Positions 24,104 to 32,633 of a stretch of DNA of 64,000 nucleotides are shown piece after piece (positions within the stretch are counted from its first letter, which is position 1; each line of letters begins with the position of its first letter). The notes below the pieces were generated by a model. The model saw only the letters and a list, made by a program, of their open reading frames with translations. It made no database searches and was not told where the DNA came from. Source of the stretch: Bog-473 sp963783245 (GTDB lineage Bacteria > Actinomycetota > Acidimicrobiia > Acidimicrobiales > RAAP-2); NCBI GenBank assembly GCA_963783245.1, contig CAWAMS010000007.1, forward strand, positions 62,001 through 126,000, read 5' to 3'. The translations under genes and the position numbers were made by a program.

Positions 24104-25492
24104 GTGGTCCAAGCCTTTGATGACACCCGCCCCCGTCAGCTTCGGGCGGCTCCCGCCTCGTCGAGCGCCAGCCGGGTCCCGCCGCACAACCTCGAAGCGG
24201 AGGAGTCGCTCCTCGGGGCAATGCTGCTCTCCAACGATGCCGCGTCGGTAGCGATCGAGAAGTGCTCAGCGGGTGACTTCTACAAGCCGGCTCACGGGCA
24301 CATCTTCGGGGCCATCCGTGCGCTCATCGAGCGGGGTGAGCCGATTGACGCCGTGACGGTCACCGACGAGCTCCAACGCTCGGGGTTGCTAGAGGCGGTG
24401 GGCGACCCGTCGGTCTTCATTTCGCTGCAGGCCAATACCCCTTCGATCGCCAATGCCCGGCACTACGCCGCCATCGTCGAGGAGCACTCGCTCCTGCGGC
24501 GGCTCATCGGTGTGGCGGGCGAGATCGCCGACCTCGCCTACTCCGTGCCCGAGGACGTGGAGACGGCCGTCGACGAAGCCGAGCAGATGATGTTCAACGT
24601 GGCCGAGCGCCGCACGGCCGACACGATGTCGCCGCTGCACGAGCTCCTCCTCAAGGGACTGGATCGCATCGAGGAGCTCGGCAAGCGGGGTTCGGCCATC
24701 ACGGGCGTGGCCACGGGTTATCACGAGCTCGACAAGATCCTCCTCGGCCTCCAGCCTTCGACATTGACCATCGTCGGGGCCCGTCCCGGCATGGGGAAGA
24801 CCAGCTTCGCCCTCGGCATCCTGGCCCATGTGGGCGTGGTGGTACAGCGCCCGGCGCTCCTGTTCTCGCTCGAGATGGGACACCTCGAGCTCACGCAGCG
24901 CATGTTGGCGTCCGAGGCGGAGGTGAACGGGCAGAACCTCCAGACCGGTCAGATCCGCACCCAGGACTGGCCCAAGCTCGGCACAGCGGTCACGCGGCTG
25001 AGCAATGCACCCATCTTCATCGACGACAATCCCAACGTCACGGTGATGGACATCCGGGCGCGCGCCCGACGGCTGAAGAAATCGGAGGGCGACCTCGGTC
25101 TCGTCGTCATCGACTACCTGCAGCTGATGACCGGCCGGGGCCGGGCCGAGAACCGGCAGACCGAGGTGGCCGAGATCAGCCGGGGTTTGAAGATCCTGGC
25201 CCGCGAGCTCGAGGTGCCCGTGGTCGCGCTCTCACAGTTGAGCCGGAATCTCGAGTCCCGTCAGGACAAGACCCCGATGCTGTCCGACCTCCGTGAGTCC
25301 GGCTCACTGGAGCAGGACGCCGACGTGGTGTTGTTCTTGTACCGCGAGTCCGAGTACAACGACGAAGTCGCCATCGACCGGGCCGACGATGCGTTGGTCG
25401 ACGTGGCCAAGCACCGGAACGGTCCGACCGGCAAGGCCAATCTCTTGTTCTTGAAGCAGTACGCGCGCTTCGAGAACGGCCGGAGCATGTAG
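24104..25492 (+). CDS. dnaB: Replicative DNA helicase DnaB
   Basis: Hexameric 5'-3' helicase at the replication fork. The GTG at 24104 has a G-rich site just upstream and gives 462 residues; in-frame sequence before it has no family similarity. The N-terminal domain begins PPHNLEAEESLLGAMLLS, then comes the linker and the RecA-like domain: GVATGYHELDKILLGLQPS, Walker A GARPGMGKTSF near residues 222-232, Walker B LVVIDYLQLM and DLRESGSLEQDADVV. No intein was seen, although actinobacterial dnaB often carries one. Confidence 0.95.
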   Translation: MVQAFDDTRPRQLRAAPASSSASRVPPHNLEAEESLLGAMLLSNDAASVAIEKCSAGDFYKPAHGHIFGAIRALIERGEPIDAVTVTDELQRSGLLEAVGDPSVFISLQANTPSIANARHYAAIVEEHSLLRRLIGVAGEIADLAYSVPEDVETAVDEAEQMMFNVAERRTADTMSPLHELLLKGLDRIEELGKRGSAITGVATGYHELDKILLGLQPSTLTIVGARPGMGKTSFALGILAHVGVVVQRPALLFSLEMGHLELTQRMLASEAEVNGQNLQTGQIRTQDWPKLGTAVTRLSNAPIFIDDNPNVTVMDIRARARRLKKSEGDLGLVVIDYLQLMTGRGRAENRQTEVAEISRGLKILARELEVPVVALSQLSRNLESRQDKTPMLSDLRESGSLEQDADVVLFLYRESEYNDEVAIDRADDALVDVAKHRNGPTGKANLLFLKQYARFENGRSM

Positions 25493-25506
25493 CTCGTCGC
25501 CTCGCC

Positions 25507-26196
25507 TCAGTCGGGAAACGACTGGTCATTCAACAGGAGATCTTCGTAGAACGCACCGAATGTCCCGTCCGGATGCACCATGACGATCTCGAGCACCCAC
25601 AGGTTCGGGTTGGGACGGAACTCGATCTGGGCCAGCGTGCCGTCATAGTGGGCCGAGTGGGGGAAGTCGGAGAGCCGATGACCCGTCAGGTCGAGATGCA
25701 AGGTCCACCCGAGGTCCGCCGCTGCGGCGATGGCGTATTCGTAGAGCTCCCTGCCCGTCGACCCGTCGCGGAACCACTTGTCCCGCACCTGATCCCAGAC
25801 CGTCCGGACCTCGCGCTTGGCTCGATGATGCTCGGCGTTCGCACCCACGACGAAGGTGTCACCGGCATCACCTTCGGTGCCTTCGTAAATCGGTCCGATG
25901 TCGATGAAGAAGATGTCGTCATCGCGCAGGATCGTCCCCTCCGCCGATTTCTCCGAGAAGGTCTTGGTCGTGTTGGGACCGAAACGTACGAGGGTCTTGT
26001 GCCAGCCCCGCCCCATGCCGAGTCCCGTGAGCGTCGCACGCGCCATGGCGGTGGCGTCCTCCTCGCGCATGCCGGCGTGGACCTGCTCAGCGATGAGATG
26101 CACCGCCTTGCGCGTCCTGGCCCGCACGTCCATCAACTGCCCGACCGAGAAATTCTCCCCGGTGCCCTCCGACGCGGTGCGCGGGGCTTCTGTCAC
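25507..26196 (-). CDS. M24 family metallopeptidase-like protein
   Basis: Resembles the pita-bread fold of aminopeptidase P, methionyl aminopeptidase and creatinase, which binds two metal ions through Asp, Asp, His, Glu, Glu. In the 229 residues, candidate ligands are the Asp in FFIDIGPIYEG, the Asp in GDAGDTFVVG, the His in GHRLSDFPHSAHYDG, and Glu in LWVLEIVMV and AFYEDLLL. The GTG start at 26196 overlaps the stop of the upstream oxidoreductase (GTGA), so the two are co-translated. It is shorter than creatinases, as it lacks the N-terminal domain. Substrate unknown. Confidence 0.8.
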   Translation of the reverse strand: MTEAPRTASEGTGENFSVGQLMDVRARTRKAVHLIAEQVHAGMREEDATAMARATLTGLGMGRGWHKTLVRFGPNTTKTFSEKSAEGTILRDDDIFFIDIGPIYEGTEGDAGDTFVVGANAEHHRAKREVRTVWDQVRDKWFRDGSTGRELYEYAIAAAADLGWTLHLDLTGHRLSDFPHSAHYDGTLAQIEFRPNPNLWVLEIVMVHPDGTFGAFYEDLLLNDQSFPD

Positions 26197-27284
26197 TCGA
26201 CCGCTGGGTCGATCACGGCCATGGGCATGCCGCGCTCGGCCGATTCGATCGCGGCGAGGAGCACTGCCAGCACATGCCGGGCGGTGTCGCCACTCATGAC
26301 GGGTGTGGAAGATCGACCCGAGAAGTAGTCCGCCGAACGTTCTGCCAAGGCGGCGAAGGCGTCGGGGGGCACGTCGGCCAGGGCGTGGAACGAGCGGATC
26401 TCCCCGTCCCGGTAGATCACGACGCTGGGCTCCTGCACGCCGCAAGAGCTGATCCGGTTGCAGCGGGCGTACCCGCGACTGCCTGTTACCTCGACCCGTT
26501 CGTCGCACGAGTAGTGGGATGACCGGAAGTAGGTGTCGACGGCGAGGTTGATATCGAGAACGGCGCGTACGCCGTTGTGGTGCTCCCACACGAGGGTCGA
26601 CGGCGCATCCATGCTGATGCCTGGTGCGACCTCGGTTGCACCCAGCCAGCCGAAGACCTTCTTGACCGGACCGAACAGCCAGGTAGCTAGGGCCAACTGG
26701 TGCCAGCCGTGATCGAAGACCAGCATCCCTCGTCCGTCACGCGCCTGTTCGAATTGCCAGCGATAGCTCTCGATCGGCACTTCCCAGCCCCCGCGGCCCG
26801 TGGCCACGATCTTCATGTGGAGCCCGACGGCCCTGCCGATTTCTCCGGAGGACACGATCTCGTGGAGCTTTACCAGGGGCGCGAAACAGAGATAGTCCTC
26901 GAGCACGCCCAATTGGGCTCCGGAACGGCGTGCGGCGGCGAGCATCTTGTCCGCACCCTCCATGTCACGGGCCAACGGCTTCTGTACCTCGACATGGAAC
27001 CCCGCGTCGAGAATGGGGCAGACGACGTCAGCGTGGGACGGCGTGGGCACGAGGACCTCGACGAGGTCCGGGACTGTGTCCAACAGCACGCCGAGGTCGG
27101 TGGTCTGCAGGGCACCAGGCACCTCAGGGGCCCAGCGGGCCACGCGATCCTCGCTCCGGTCGCACAGGCCGACGATCTCCACGTCGGCCCGAGCGGCGTA
27201 TGCGGGGATGACCAGCTCGGCGATCTGGCCGAGGCCCACCACGGCCATCCGGATCGGGGACGTCCGGGGCGGGAGGCTGGGCAC
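26193..27284 (-). CDS. Gfo/Idh/MocA family oxidoreductase
   Basis: NAD(P)-dependent dehydrogenase of the glucose-fructose oxidoreductase type. The GTG start at 27284 gives 363 residues. The Rossmann loop is MAVVGLGQIAELVIPAYA near residues 14-31, followed by CDRSEDR, the catalytic-region EVQKPLARDMEGADKML (the EKP-like block, here VQKP) and a C-terminal substrate domain with DHGWHQL. The order on the minus strand is EamA transporter, this gene, M24 gene, which may be a small catabolic operon for a sugar or polyol derivative. Substrate cannot be told from the sequence. Confidence 0.88.
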   Translation of the reverse strand: MPSLPPRTSPIRMAVVGLGQIAELVIPAYAARADVEIVGLCDRSEDRVARWAPEVPGALQTTDLGVLLDTVPDLVEVLVPTPSHADVVCPILDAGFHVEVQKPLARDMEGADKMLAAARRSGAQLGVLEDYLCFAPLVKLHEIVSSGEIGRAVGLHMKIVATGRGGWEVPIESYRWQFEQARDGRGMLVFDHGWHQLALATWLFGPVKKVFGWLGATEVAPGISMDAPSTLVWEHHNGVRAVLDINLAVDTYFRSSHYSCDERVEVTGSRGYARCNRISSCGVQEPSVVIYRDGEIRSFHALADVPPDAFAALAERSADYFSGRSSTPVMSGDTARHVLAVLLAAIESAERGMPMAVIDPAVE

Positions 27285-27333
27285 GGAGCCGCATGATAAC
27301 CACTGGCTTCTGTCGGACCAATCTCGCAAACGC

Positions 27334-28167
27334 CTACCCGATAGCGATGAGGCTGAGGCCGACCAGTGCGATACCCAGGCCCACGGCCTGCAGGCGAGAG
27401 ACCTTCTCATGGAGGTACCACCAAGCGTGCATGACGGTGAAGCCGGGGGCCAAAGAGGCAACGGGAGCGACCACAGCGGTCAGTCCCGTGCGCACAGCCA
27501 CGATGAGAAGGGCGGTCGCCGCCACATCGAGCAACCCGGCCGACGCCGCAAGCCCCCTGGACGGGGCAGTGAGGCGCTTCGGCGAACGTGTGACCAAGAG
27601 CAGGAACCACACCCCGACGACCGCGGCCATTCGAGCGCTCAGCACCGGCCAGAAGCCCGGGTGATGTGAACTGTCGGCGAAGAGGATGAACGACAGACCG
27701 AAACCGATCCCGGCCAGGACGGCCAGGAGCAACGCGACCCGGGCTCCTTCGGAGCGCTGTTCGTCCTTGTCCGCCGAAATCATCGCTCCAGCGATCACAG
27801 CGAGCCCGACACCGGCCAGGGCCAGTGCCGAGGGGCGTTCCCCGACGGCGAGCCCCCAGCCGACCGGGATGATGGCTCCGATGACCGCAGCGATGGGAGC
27901 GACCTGCCCGATCTGGCCGGTGGCCAGGCCCTGGAAGAGACACCCCAGCGCGATCACGTTGAGCAGTCCGGCCCCCACACCCAGAACGACGGCATTGGCT
28001 GTGAGGGGCCCGCCCCAGATGAGTGCGATCGCCAGTGCGCCGACCAGGGCGACGAGCTGCGCCCAGGCCAGTACGGTCAGCGTGTTCTCCCGGCGTGAAG
28101 CCAGGCCACCCAGGAAGTCCCCGCTGCCGAAGGAGGCGGCGACCATGAGACCGATGAGTACAGCCAC
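27334..28167 (-). CDS. EamA/DMT family transporter
   Basis: Small-molecule carrier of the drug/metabolite superfamily. The 277-residue product has about ten hydrophobic segments in two repeats; each repeat ends in a Pro-containing motif (GQIGQVAPIAAVIGAIIPVG and TGLTAVVAPVASLAPGFTVM), typical of EamA domains. It starts with a GTG at 28167. It lies 49 bases upstream of the oxidoreductase gene and may export or import the same compound. Confidence 0.9.
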   Translation of the reverse strand: MAVLIGLMVAASFGSGDFLGGLASRRENTLTVLAWAQLVALVGALAIALIWGGPLTANAVVLGVGAGLLNVIALGCLFQGLATGQIGQVAPIAAVIGAIIPVGWGLAVGERPSALALAGVGLAVIAGAMISADKDEQRSEGARVALLLAVLAGIGFGLSFILFADSSHHPGFWPVLSARMAAVVGVWFLLLVTRSPKRLTAPSRGLAASAGLLDVAATALLIVAVRTGLTAVVAPVASLAPGFTVMHAWWYLHEKVSRLQAVGLGIALVGLSLIAIG

Positions 28168-28214
28168 GCTTCAATGACGACCTCGGCGACGGACGGCCAG
28201 CGACTGGTTGTCCG

Positions 28215-28979
28215 TCACACCAGATCCGCCAGGCCTTCCCAACCTTCGGGCGGGGGCGCCAGGTGCCAGAACTGCTCGGGCACGTGGCCCTCGAGCCGTG
28301 CCGTGAGGGCATGTTCGTTCTCCAGTGGGGGGATCTGGCTGGTGTAGCAGAAGATGGCCTGGCGCTTGCGCTCCTCGTCGGGGACGTGGGGAACGATGGC
28401 CGGCGTCGGCCACGGTCGGGCCCGGAGCAGCTTGGCCACTCGCCACGCCAACAGGCCGGGGATGTGCTTGTAACCGTGGTCCTCGTAGCAGAACCAGGAG
28501 CGACCCGGCTGCTCGGACCGCACCAGCAACGACGCCTCATGGACCATGACGTGGTCGGGGTTGCCCAGGCCCATGGGCACGAAGACCGCAGTGGGATCGA
28601 TCTCCGCGATGGCGTCGGCCAGCACGGGCGCCACCTCTTCGGGGGTCGGTCGATCGGCCGGCGCCAGGTACTGGTGGTCGGCGAACTCCAGCCAGCGGTG
28701 CGCGGACCCGAGCACTTCGAGTGCGGCCAGGTCCTCGAGCCTCCGAGCCGCCACCACGTCGTCGCCAGCTTTGAACCCTCCGAGCGCGTCCCACTCCGAG
28801 GGCTCCTCGGGATAGGCCGGTGGCTCCCCGGCGAGGACGGTGATCACCGTCGTGTCGGGATAACTGGCCAGCAGGTGACCGGCTCCCATAGCGGCGTCGT
28901 CGAAATGCGGCGACACGACCACGATGCGGCGGAACACCCCGGGGTCGAGCACGCCCCACGTCGGTTCTGCGAATGCCAT
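28215..28979 (-). CDS. PIG-L family deacetylase
   Basis: Zinc-dependent N-acetyl-sugar deacetylase family, which includes MshB of mycothiol synthesis and the Mca amidase. The 254 residues have the N-terminal metal motif SPHFDDAAMGAG (family form PHPDDE) near 23-34 and GNPDHVMVHEA near 142-152, which carries the second His. The PHFDDA variant departs from the usual Pro-Asp-Asp-Glu, so activity needs support. Given the nearby ino1 gene, a mycothiol role is possible, but the length and motif changes argue for another substrate. Confidence 0.85.
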   Translation of the reverse strand: MAFAEPTWGVLDPGVFRRIVVVSPHFDDAAMGAGHLLASYPDTTVITVLAGEPPAYPEEPSEWDALGGFKAGDDVVAARRLEDLAALEVLGSAHRWLEFADHQYLAPADRPTPEEVAPVLADAIAEIDPTAVFVPMGLGNPDHVMVHEASLLVRSEQPGRSWFCYEDHGYKHIPGLLAWRVAKLLRARPWPTPAIVPHVPDEERKRQAIFCYTSQIPPLENEHALTARLEGHVPEQFWHLAPPPEGWEGLADLV

Positions 28980-29017
28980 GCAGCGGACTATACGGCGATG
29001 TTCAGACGGCGACGTTC

Positions 29018-30266
29018 TTAGACGGCGACGTCGTCCACTTCGTCGGGGACGGCGAGATGGTTGCGGAACCTCGGCATGAGCAATCCGATGATGGCGGCCC
29101 CGGCGATACAGGCCAACCCGCCGGAGACCACCGAGAATTGGATGCTGGTGGCGGTGGCGACGGCGCCCGACTCCATGTCGCCGAGGCGCGGGCCGCCCTG
29201 GACCACCGCCATCTGAATGGAGGACATCCGGCTGCGGAACCGGACGGGGATGCTCGTCTGCAGGATCGTGTTACGGAGGACAGCCGAGATCACGTCCGCC
29301 CAACCGGCGATGGCGAGCATGAGCAGGCCCACCCACAAGGTGTCGACGAGGCCGAACACGGCGATAGCCGCACCCCAGGCGACGACGGCGAAGATCACCC
29401 CCCACCCCTGGCGCTTGAGGTTGGCCACCCACCCGGTCGTCAGCGCCCCTATGAGGGCACCGACGCCTGGCGCGGCGTAGAGGAATCCCAAGCGTGATGG
29501 TGCCACCGCCGAACACCGAGCCGGCCATGGCGGGGAACAGGGCGCGTGGCATGCCGAAGACCATGGCGTTGACATCGATGATGTAGACGCCCTGCAGCGC
29601 CTGATGGCCACGCAGGAACCGCATCCCCTCCTTGACCGACCCCCAGGCCCCGATGCCCGGACCGTCTGCGCCGGGGATCGGGGCCATCATCGCGGTGGCG
29701 ACGAAGGCGACCACATACGTGGCGGCGTCGATCCCGTAGACCAGGGGGAGACCGATGCCGAGGAGGATCCCCGAGAGCGCTGGACCGACGACGCTCCCGA
29801 CCTGGAAGGTGATCTGCATCATGGCGGCGGCCGCCGGAATGTGGCGACGCTCCACCAGGCCGGGCACCGAGGCCATCCGCGCCGTGTTGGAGAAACCGTT
29901 GACCCCGGAGGCGGCCGAGCTCACGAGGTAGATCGCCAGCAGGGAAGGATGGCTGACCGAGGCGTTGAAGGCCAGCGCGACACTCGTCAGCGACAGCGCC
30001 ACCGCCGACCAGAGCATGATGCGGCGGCGGTCGAGGGAGTCGCCCAGTGGGCCGGCCAACAGCGCGCCGGCGATGAACGGGAAGAGCTGGGCCAGGCTGA
30101 TCGCACCCACCTGCAGCGACGAGTGCGTGATGTGGAAGACCTGGTACGGGATGGCCACCACCGTCAGCTGCGTGCCCAGCATGGAGATCAGCTGTCCGGT
30201 GAACAGCAACCTGAAGTCCCTGCTCTCGCGCAACGGGGTGGTGTCCACCAGGATCTTGCCCGGCAT
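29018..30266 (-). pseudogene. MFS transporter, frameshifted
   Basis: Multi-pass major facilitator of the enterobactin-exporter-like (EntS) type. The first frame gives MPGKILVDTTPLRESRDFRL, QLTVVAIPYQVFHITHSSLQ, GPLGDSLDRRRIMLW and on to SVFGGGTITLG. The reading then shifts by one base at about 29486-29489 (one extra base near CTTGGGATTCC) to continue as LGFLYAAPGVGALIGALTTG and the last four helices, ending at 29018. With one base removed the protein would be about 415 residues, a normal length. It is either a sequence error or a recent lesion. Confidence 0.88.
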
Positions 30267-30377
30267 GGGAGCAGCCTACGGGCTGCCGCGGCAGCATCGT
30301 CGATGACGGCGCTTACCTTCTTGCCACACAACCTGGCCCGCCTTTTTGCCGTTCGGTGCGCCCTAGGATGGGGCCGC

Positions 30378-31370
30378 ATGACGACCACAGGAGAAGAGCG
30401 GACCCTCGACGCCGCCGGTCTCCTGTCCCGCCAACTCGGTGAAGTTGCGGCGAACGTCGGCTCGGTGCTCTTCGGCAAGCGAGACGTGGTGCGCCTGACG
30501 CTTGCCTGCCTCGCTGCCGGGGGCCATCTCCTCATTGAGGATCTCCCGGGGGTCGGAAAGACCACATTGGCCAAGGCGCTGGCCCAGACGCTGGGCCTGC
30601 ACTGCCGCCGGGTGCAGTTCACGGCCGACCTGTTGCCTTCCGACCTCCTCGGCGCCATGGTCCTCGACCGTGAGCGGATGACCCCGGTCTTCCATCCCGG
30701 CCCGGTCTTCACCAACATCTTGCTGGCGGACGAGCTGAACCGGGCCTCGCCGAAGGCGCAATCCGCCCTGCTCGAAGCCATGGAGGAGGGGCAGGTGAGC
30801 GTCGACGGGGTCACCCATCCGCTGCCCAAGCCGTTCATGGTGATCGCCACCCAGAATCCCTATGACGCCTCAGGTACCTATCCGCTCCCGTTCAGTCAGC
30901 GCGACCGGTTCTTGTTGCGCACAAGCATCGGGTATCCGGGGCGGAAGGCCGAGGATCATCTGCTGGCCACCAGTGGCGTCCGCCCACGCCCCGAAGACCT
31001 CGCCGTCATCGGGGGGCTTCCCATGTTGGCCGACCTGGCCCGGGCGGTGGACAACGTCTTCGTTGCCCCCGAGGTACGGGCGTACGTCCTCGACCTGGTG
31101 GAAGCGACGCGCAATCATCCGAGCCTCCTCTTTGGCGCGTCGCCACGCGCGGGACTGGCTCTGCTGCGCACGGCGTCCGGGTTCGCCGTGACCGCGGGCC
31201 GCGATTACCTCACGCCGGACGACGTCAAAGCGGTGGCGGGCGTCGTGCTCGGTCATCGCCTCGCCATCACCTCGGCCGCGGAACTGGGAGGCTCGTCATC
31301 CCCCTTCGTCATCGCCGAGCTCTTAGCGAGCATCCCGGTGCCGGTGCGCGCGCCAGTTGCCGCTGGGTAG
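30378..31370 (+). CDS. MoxR-type AAA+ ATPase
   Basis: MoxR ATPases act as chaperones that activate partner proteins, often beside DUF58 and transglutaminase genes as here. The ATG at 30378 gives 330 residues; longer in-frame sequence upstream overlaps the MFS gene on the other strand and is not conserved. Motifs are Walker A DLPGVGKTTLAKAL near residues 56-69, PSDLLGAMVLDR, Walker B ILLADELNRASPKAQSALLE, sensor ATQNPYDASGTYPLPFSQRD and SPRAGLALLRTA. It opens a three-gene operon that ends at the terminator at 34977. Confidence 0.93.
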   Translation: MTTTGEERTLDAAGLLSRQLGEVAANVGSVLFGKRDVVRLTLACLAAGGHLLIEDLPGVGKTTLAKALAQTLGLHCRRVQFTADLLPSDLLGAMVLDRERMTPVFHPGPVFTNILLADELNRASPKAQSALLEAMEEGQVSVDGVTHPLPKPFMVIATQNPYDASGTYPLPFSQRDRFLLRTSIGYPGRKAEDHLLATSGVRPRPEDLAVIGGLPMLADLARAVDNVFVAPEVRAYVLDLVEATRNHPSLLFGASPRAGLALLRTASGFAVTAGRDYLTPDDVKAVAGVVLGHRLAITSAAELGGSSSPFVIAELLASIPVPVRAPVAAG

Positions 31371-31427
31371 ACGCCGTCCCGCATGGTGCAGCGTCCACTG
31401 ACACGTGAGCATCCCCTGGCACCGAGG

Positions 31428-31481
31428 CATCGGATGACGCTGGCGCATCGAATGACGCTGGCACATCGAATGACGCTGACG
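31428..31481 (+). repeat. 18-bp tandem repeat carrying the DUF58 gene start, three copies
   Basis: Three near-identical 18-base units, 31428-31445, 31446-31463 and 31464-31481, follow CATCG(A/G)ATGACGCTGGC(A/G), and the last one ends in GACG. Each holds an in-frame ATG (31434, 31452, 31470) and the unit codes for HRMTLA. GAGG at 31424-31427 is six bases before the first ATG only. The repeats sit at the N-terminus of the DUF58 protein. Confidence 0.95.
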
Positions 31482-32633
31482 ACGCGTGGCCTCATCGCAC
31501 TGGGTGCGATTCCCCTCGGCGCGGTCGCCGGCCTCCTTCTGGGTGCAGAGGAATTGGTCCTCGCAGCGTGTGCACTCGCCACGGTGCTGGTCAGCGGGAT
31601 CGTGCAGTGCGCGTTCCGGGCCCGACGGGCCCGGGGCAATTGGCGCGTGGGAGCCGCATTCACTTCCAGCGAGGCAGAACTGGGGAGCGAGCTCGACATG
31701 ACCGTCACCCTGGCGGCTGCCGGCCGAGGTGGGGCAACGCCGGTCTGGTTGGAGGATCCTCAGGAATCCTGGGATCGCGCTCATCGGGGTGACGACACGG
31801 CCGAGCGACGCCGGCGCCTACCGAATCCGTCTCTGGCGCTACGGATCGCGCATCTCGACAGCGGTGCCGCGGTGCAGCTCCGTTTCCCCGCTCCCACCGA
31901 GGCGCGGGGCGTATTCACGCTGCGTGCGATGCGCCTGTGGAGTTTCGACACTTTCGGCCTCGTGGCCCGACCGGTCGCCGTCGGCCCGAGCGCCACCATC
32001 ACTGTGCATCCGGTGCCGCTCCTCGTCGAGGTGACGGAGGGATTGCTCCGCGGCCGTCCCGAGCCGGACGAGAGCCCCTCCCTGCCGCGTGACGCGCAAC
32101 CGAGACGGGACAGTTTCGGCGATTTCTCCGGACTGCGCCCCTATCTCCCGGGGGACCGGTTGAAGCTGCTCTATTGGCCGGCACTGGCGCGCAGCGGTGA
32201 GTTGATGGTGCGCGACTTCGAGGACTCGGGCCCACCCCGGGTGCACATTGTGGCGGACGTCCGTCCGCTCGTCGGGGAACCCGGAAGCGAACGGGTACTG
32301 GCTACCGTGGCCGGTCTCGGGTTGCAGGTCCTGGCGCAGGGCTCGGTGGTGGAGCTCTCCACGACGGCGGGGGAGCGGATGGCCATCGGACCCGGTCCTG
32401 TCGGTGCAGCGTCGTTGTTACGCGCCATCGCCTCGATCGAGACCCCGCGCCAGTCCGTCCGCTTCCGGCGGCGGGACCGTCCGCGTGACAGGCGCCGCGC
32501 CCGTGACTCGCCGGCGGGTCGTGCCGGAGACGGTCGTCCGACGTCGGGGACGGCGTTCGTCGTCACCACGGTGGAGGGCGTGCACGCGTTGCCGGACAGC
32601 CTTGCCTTCGCCCGCGTGGTGATCGCCCCGTGA
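31434..32633 (+). CDS. DUF58 domain-containing membrane protein
   Basis: DUF58 proteins are usually encoded with MoxR and a transglutaminase-like protein; their role is unclear, perhaps cell-surface maturation. The start chosen at 31434 has GAGG six bases upstream (399 residues); ATG at 31383 is in frame but lacks such a site. A pair of membrane helices lies near residues 14-50 (LIALGAIPLGAVAGLLLGAE), and the DUF58 signature is SGLRPYLPGDRLKLLYWPAL. The first residues are three HRMTLA-type repeats from an 18-base tandem repeat. The stop overlaps the next gene (GTGA). Confidence 0.9.
   Translation: MTLAHRMTLAHRMTLTTRGLIALGAIPLGAVAGLLLGAEELVLAACALATVLVSGIVQCAFRARRARGNWRVGAAFTSSEAELGSELDMTVTLAAAGRGGATPVWLEDPQESWDRAHRGDDTAERRRRLPNPSLALRIAHLDSGAAVQLRFPAPTEARGVFTLRAMRLWSFDTFGLVARPVAVGPSATITVHPVPLLVEVTEGLLRGRPEPDESPSLPRDAQPRRDSFGDFSGLRPYLPGDRLKLLYWPALARSGELMVRDFEDSGPPRVHIVADVRPLVGEPGSERVLATVAGLGLQVLAQGSVVELSTTAGERMAIGPGPVGAASLLRAIASIETPRQSVRFRRRDRPRDRRRARDSPAGRAGDGRPTSGTAFVVTTVEGVHALPDSLAFARVVIAP

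Noticed and set aside
29604..30377. Long in-frame N-terminal extension of the MoxR gene
   Set aside because: It runs antisense through the MFS gene and has no family similarity; MoxR proteins begin near the ATG at 30378.
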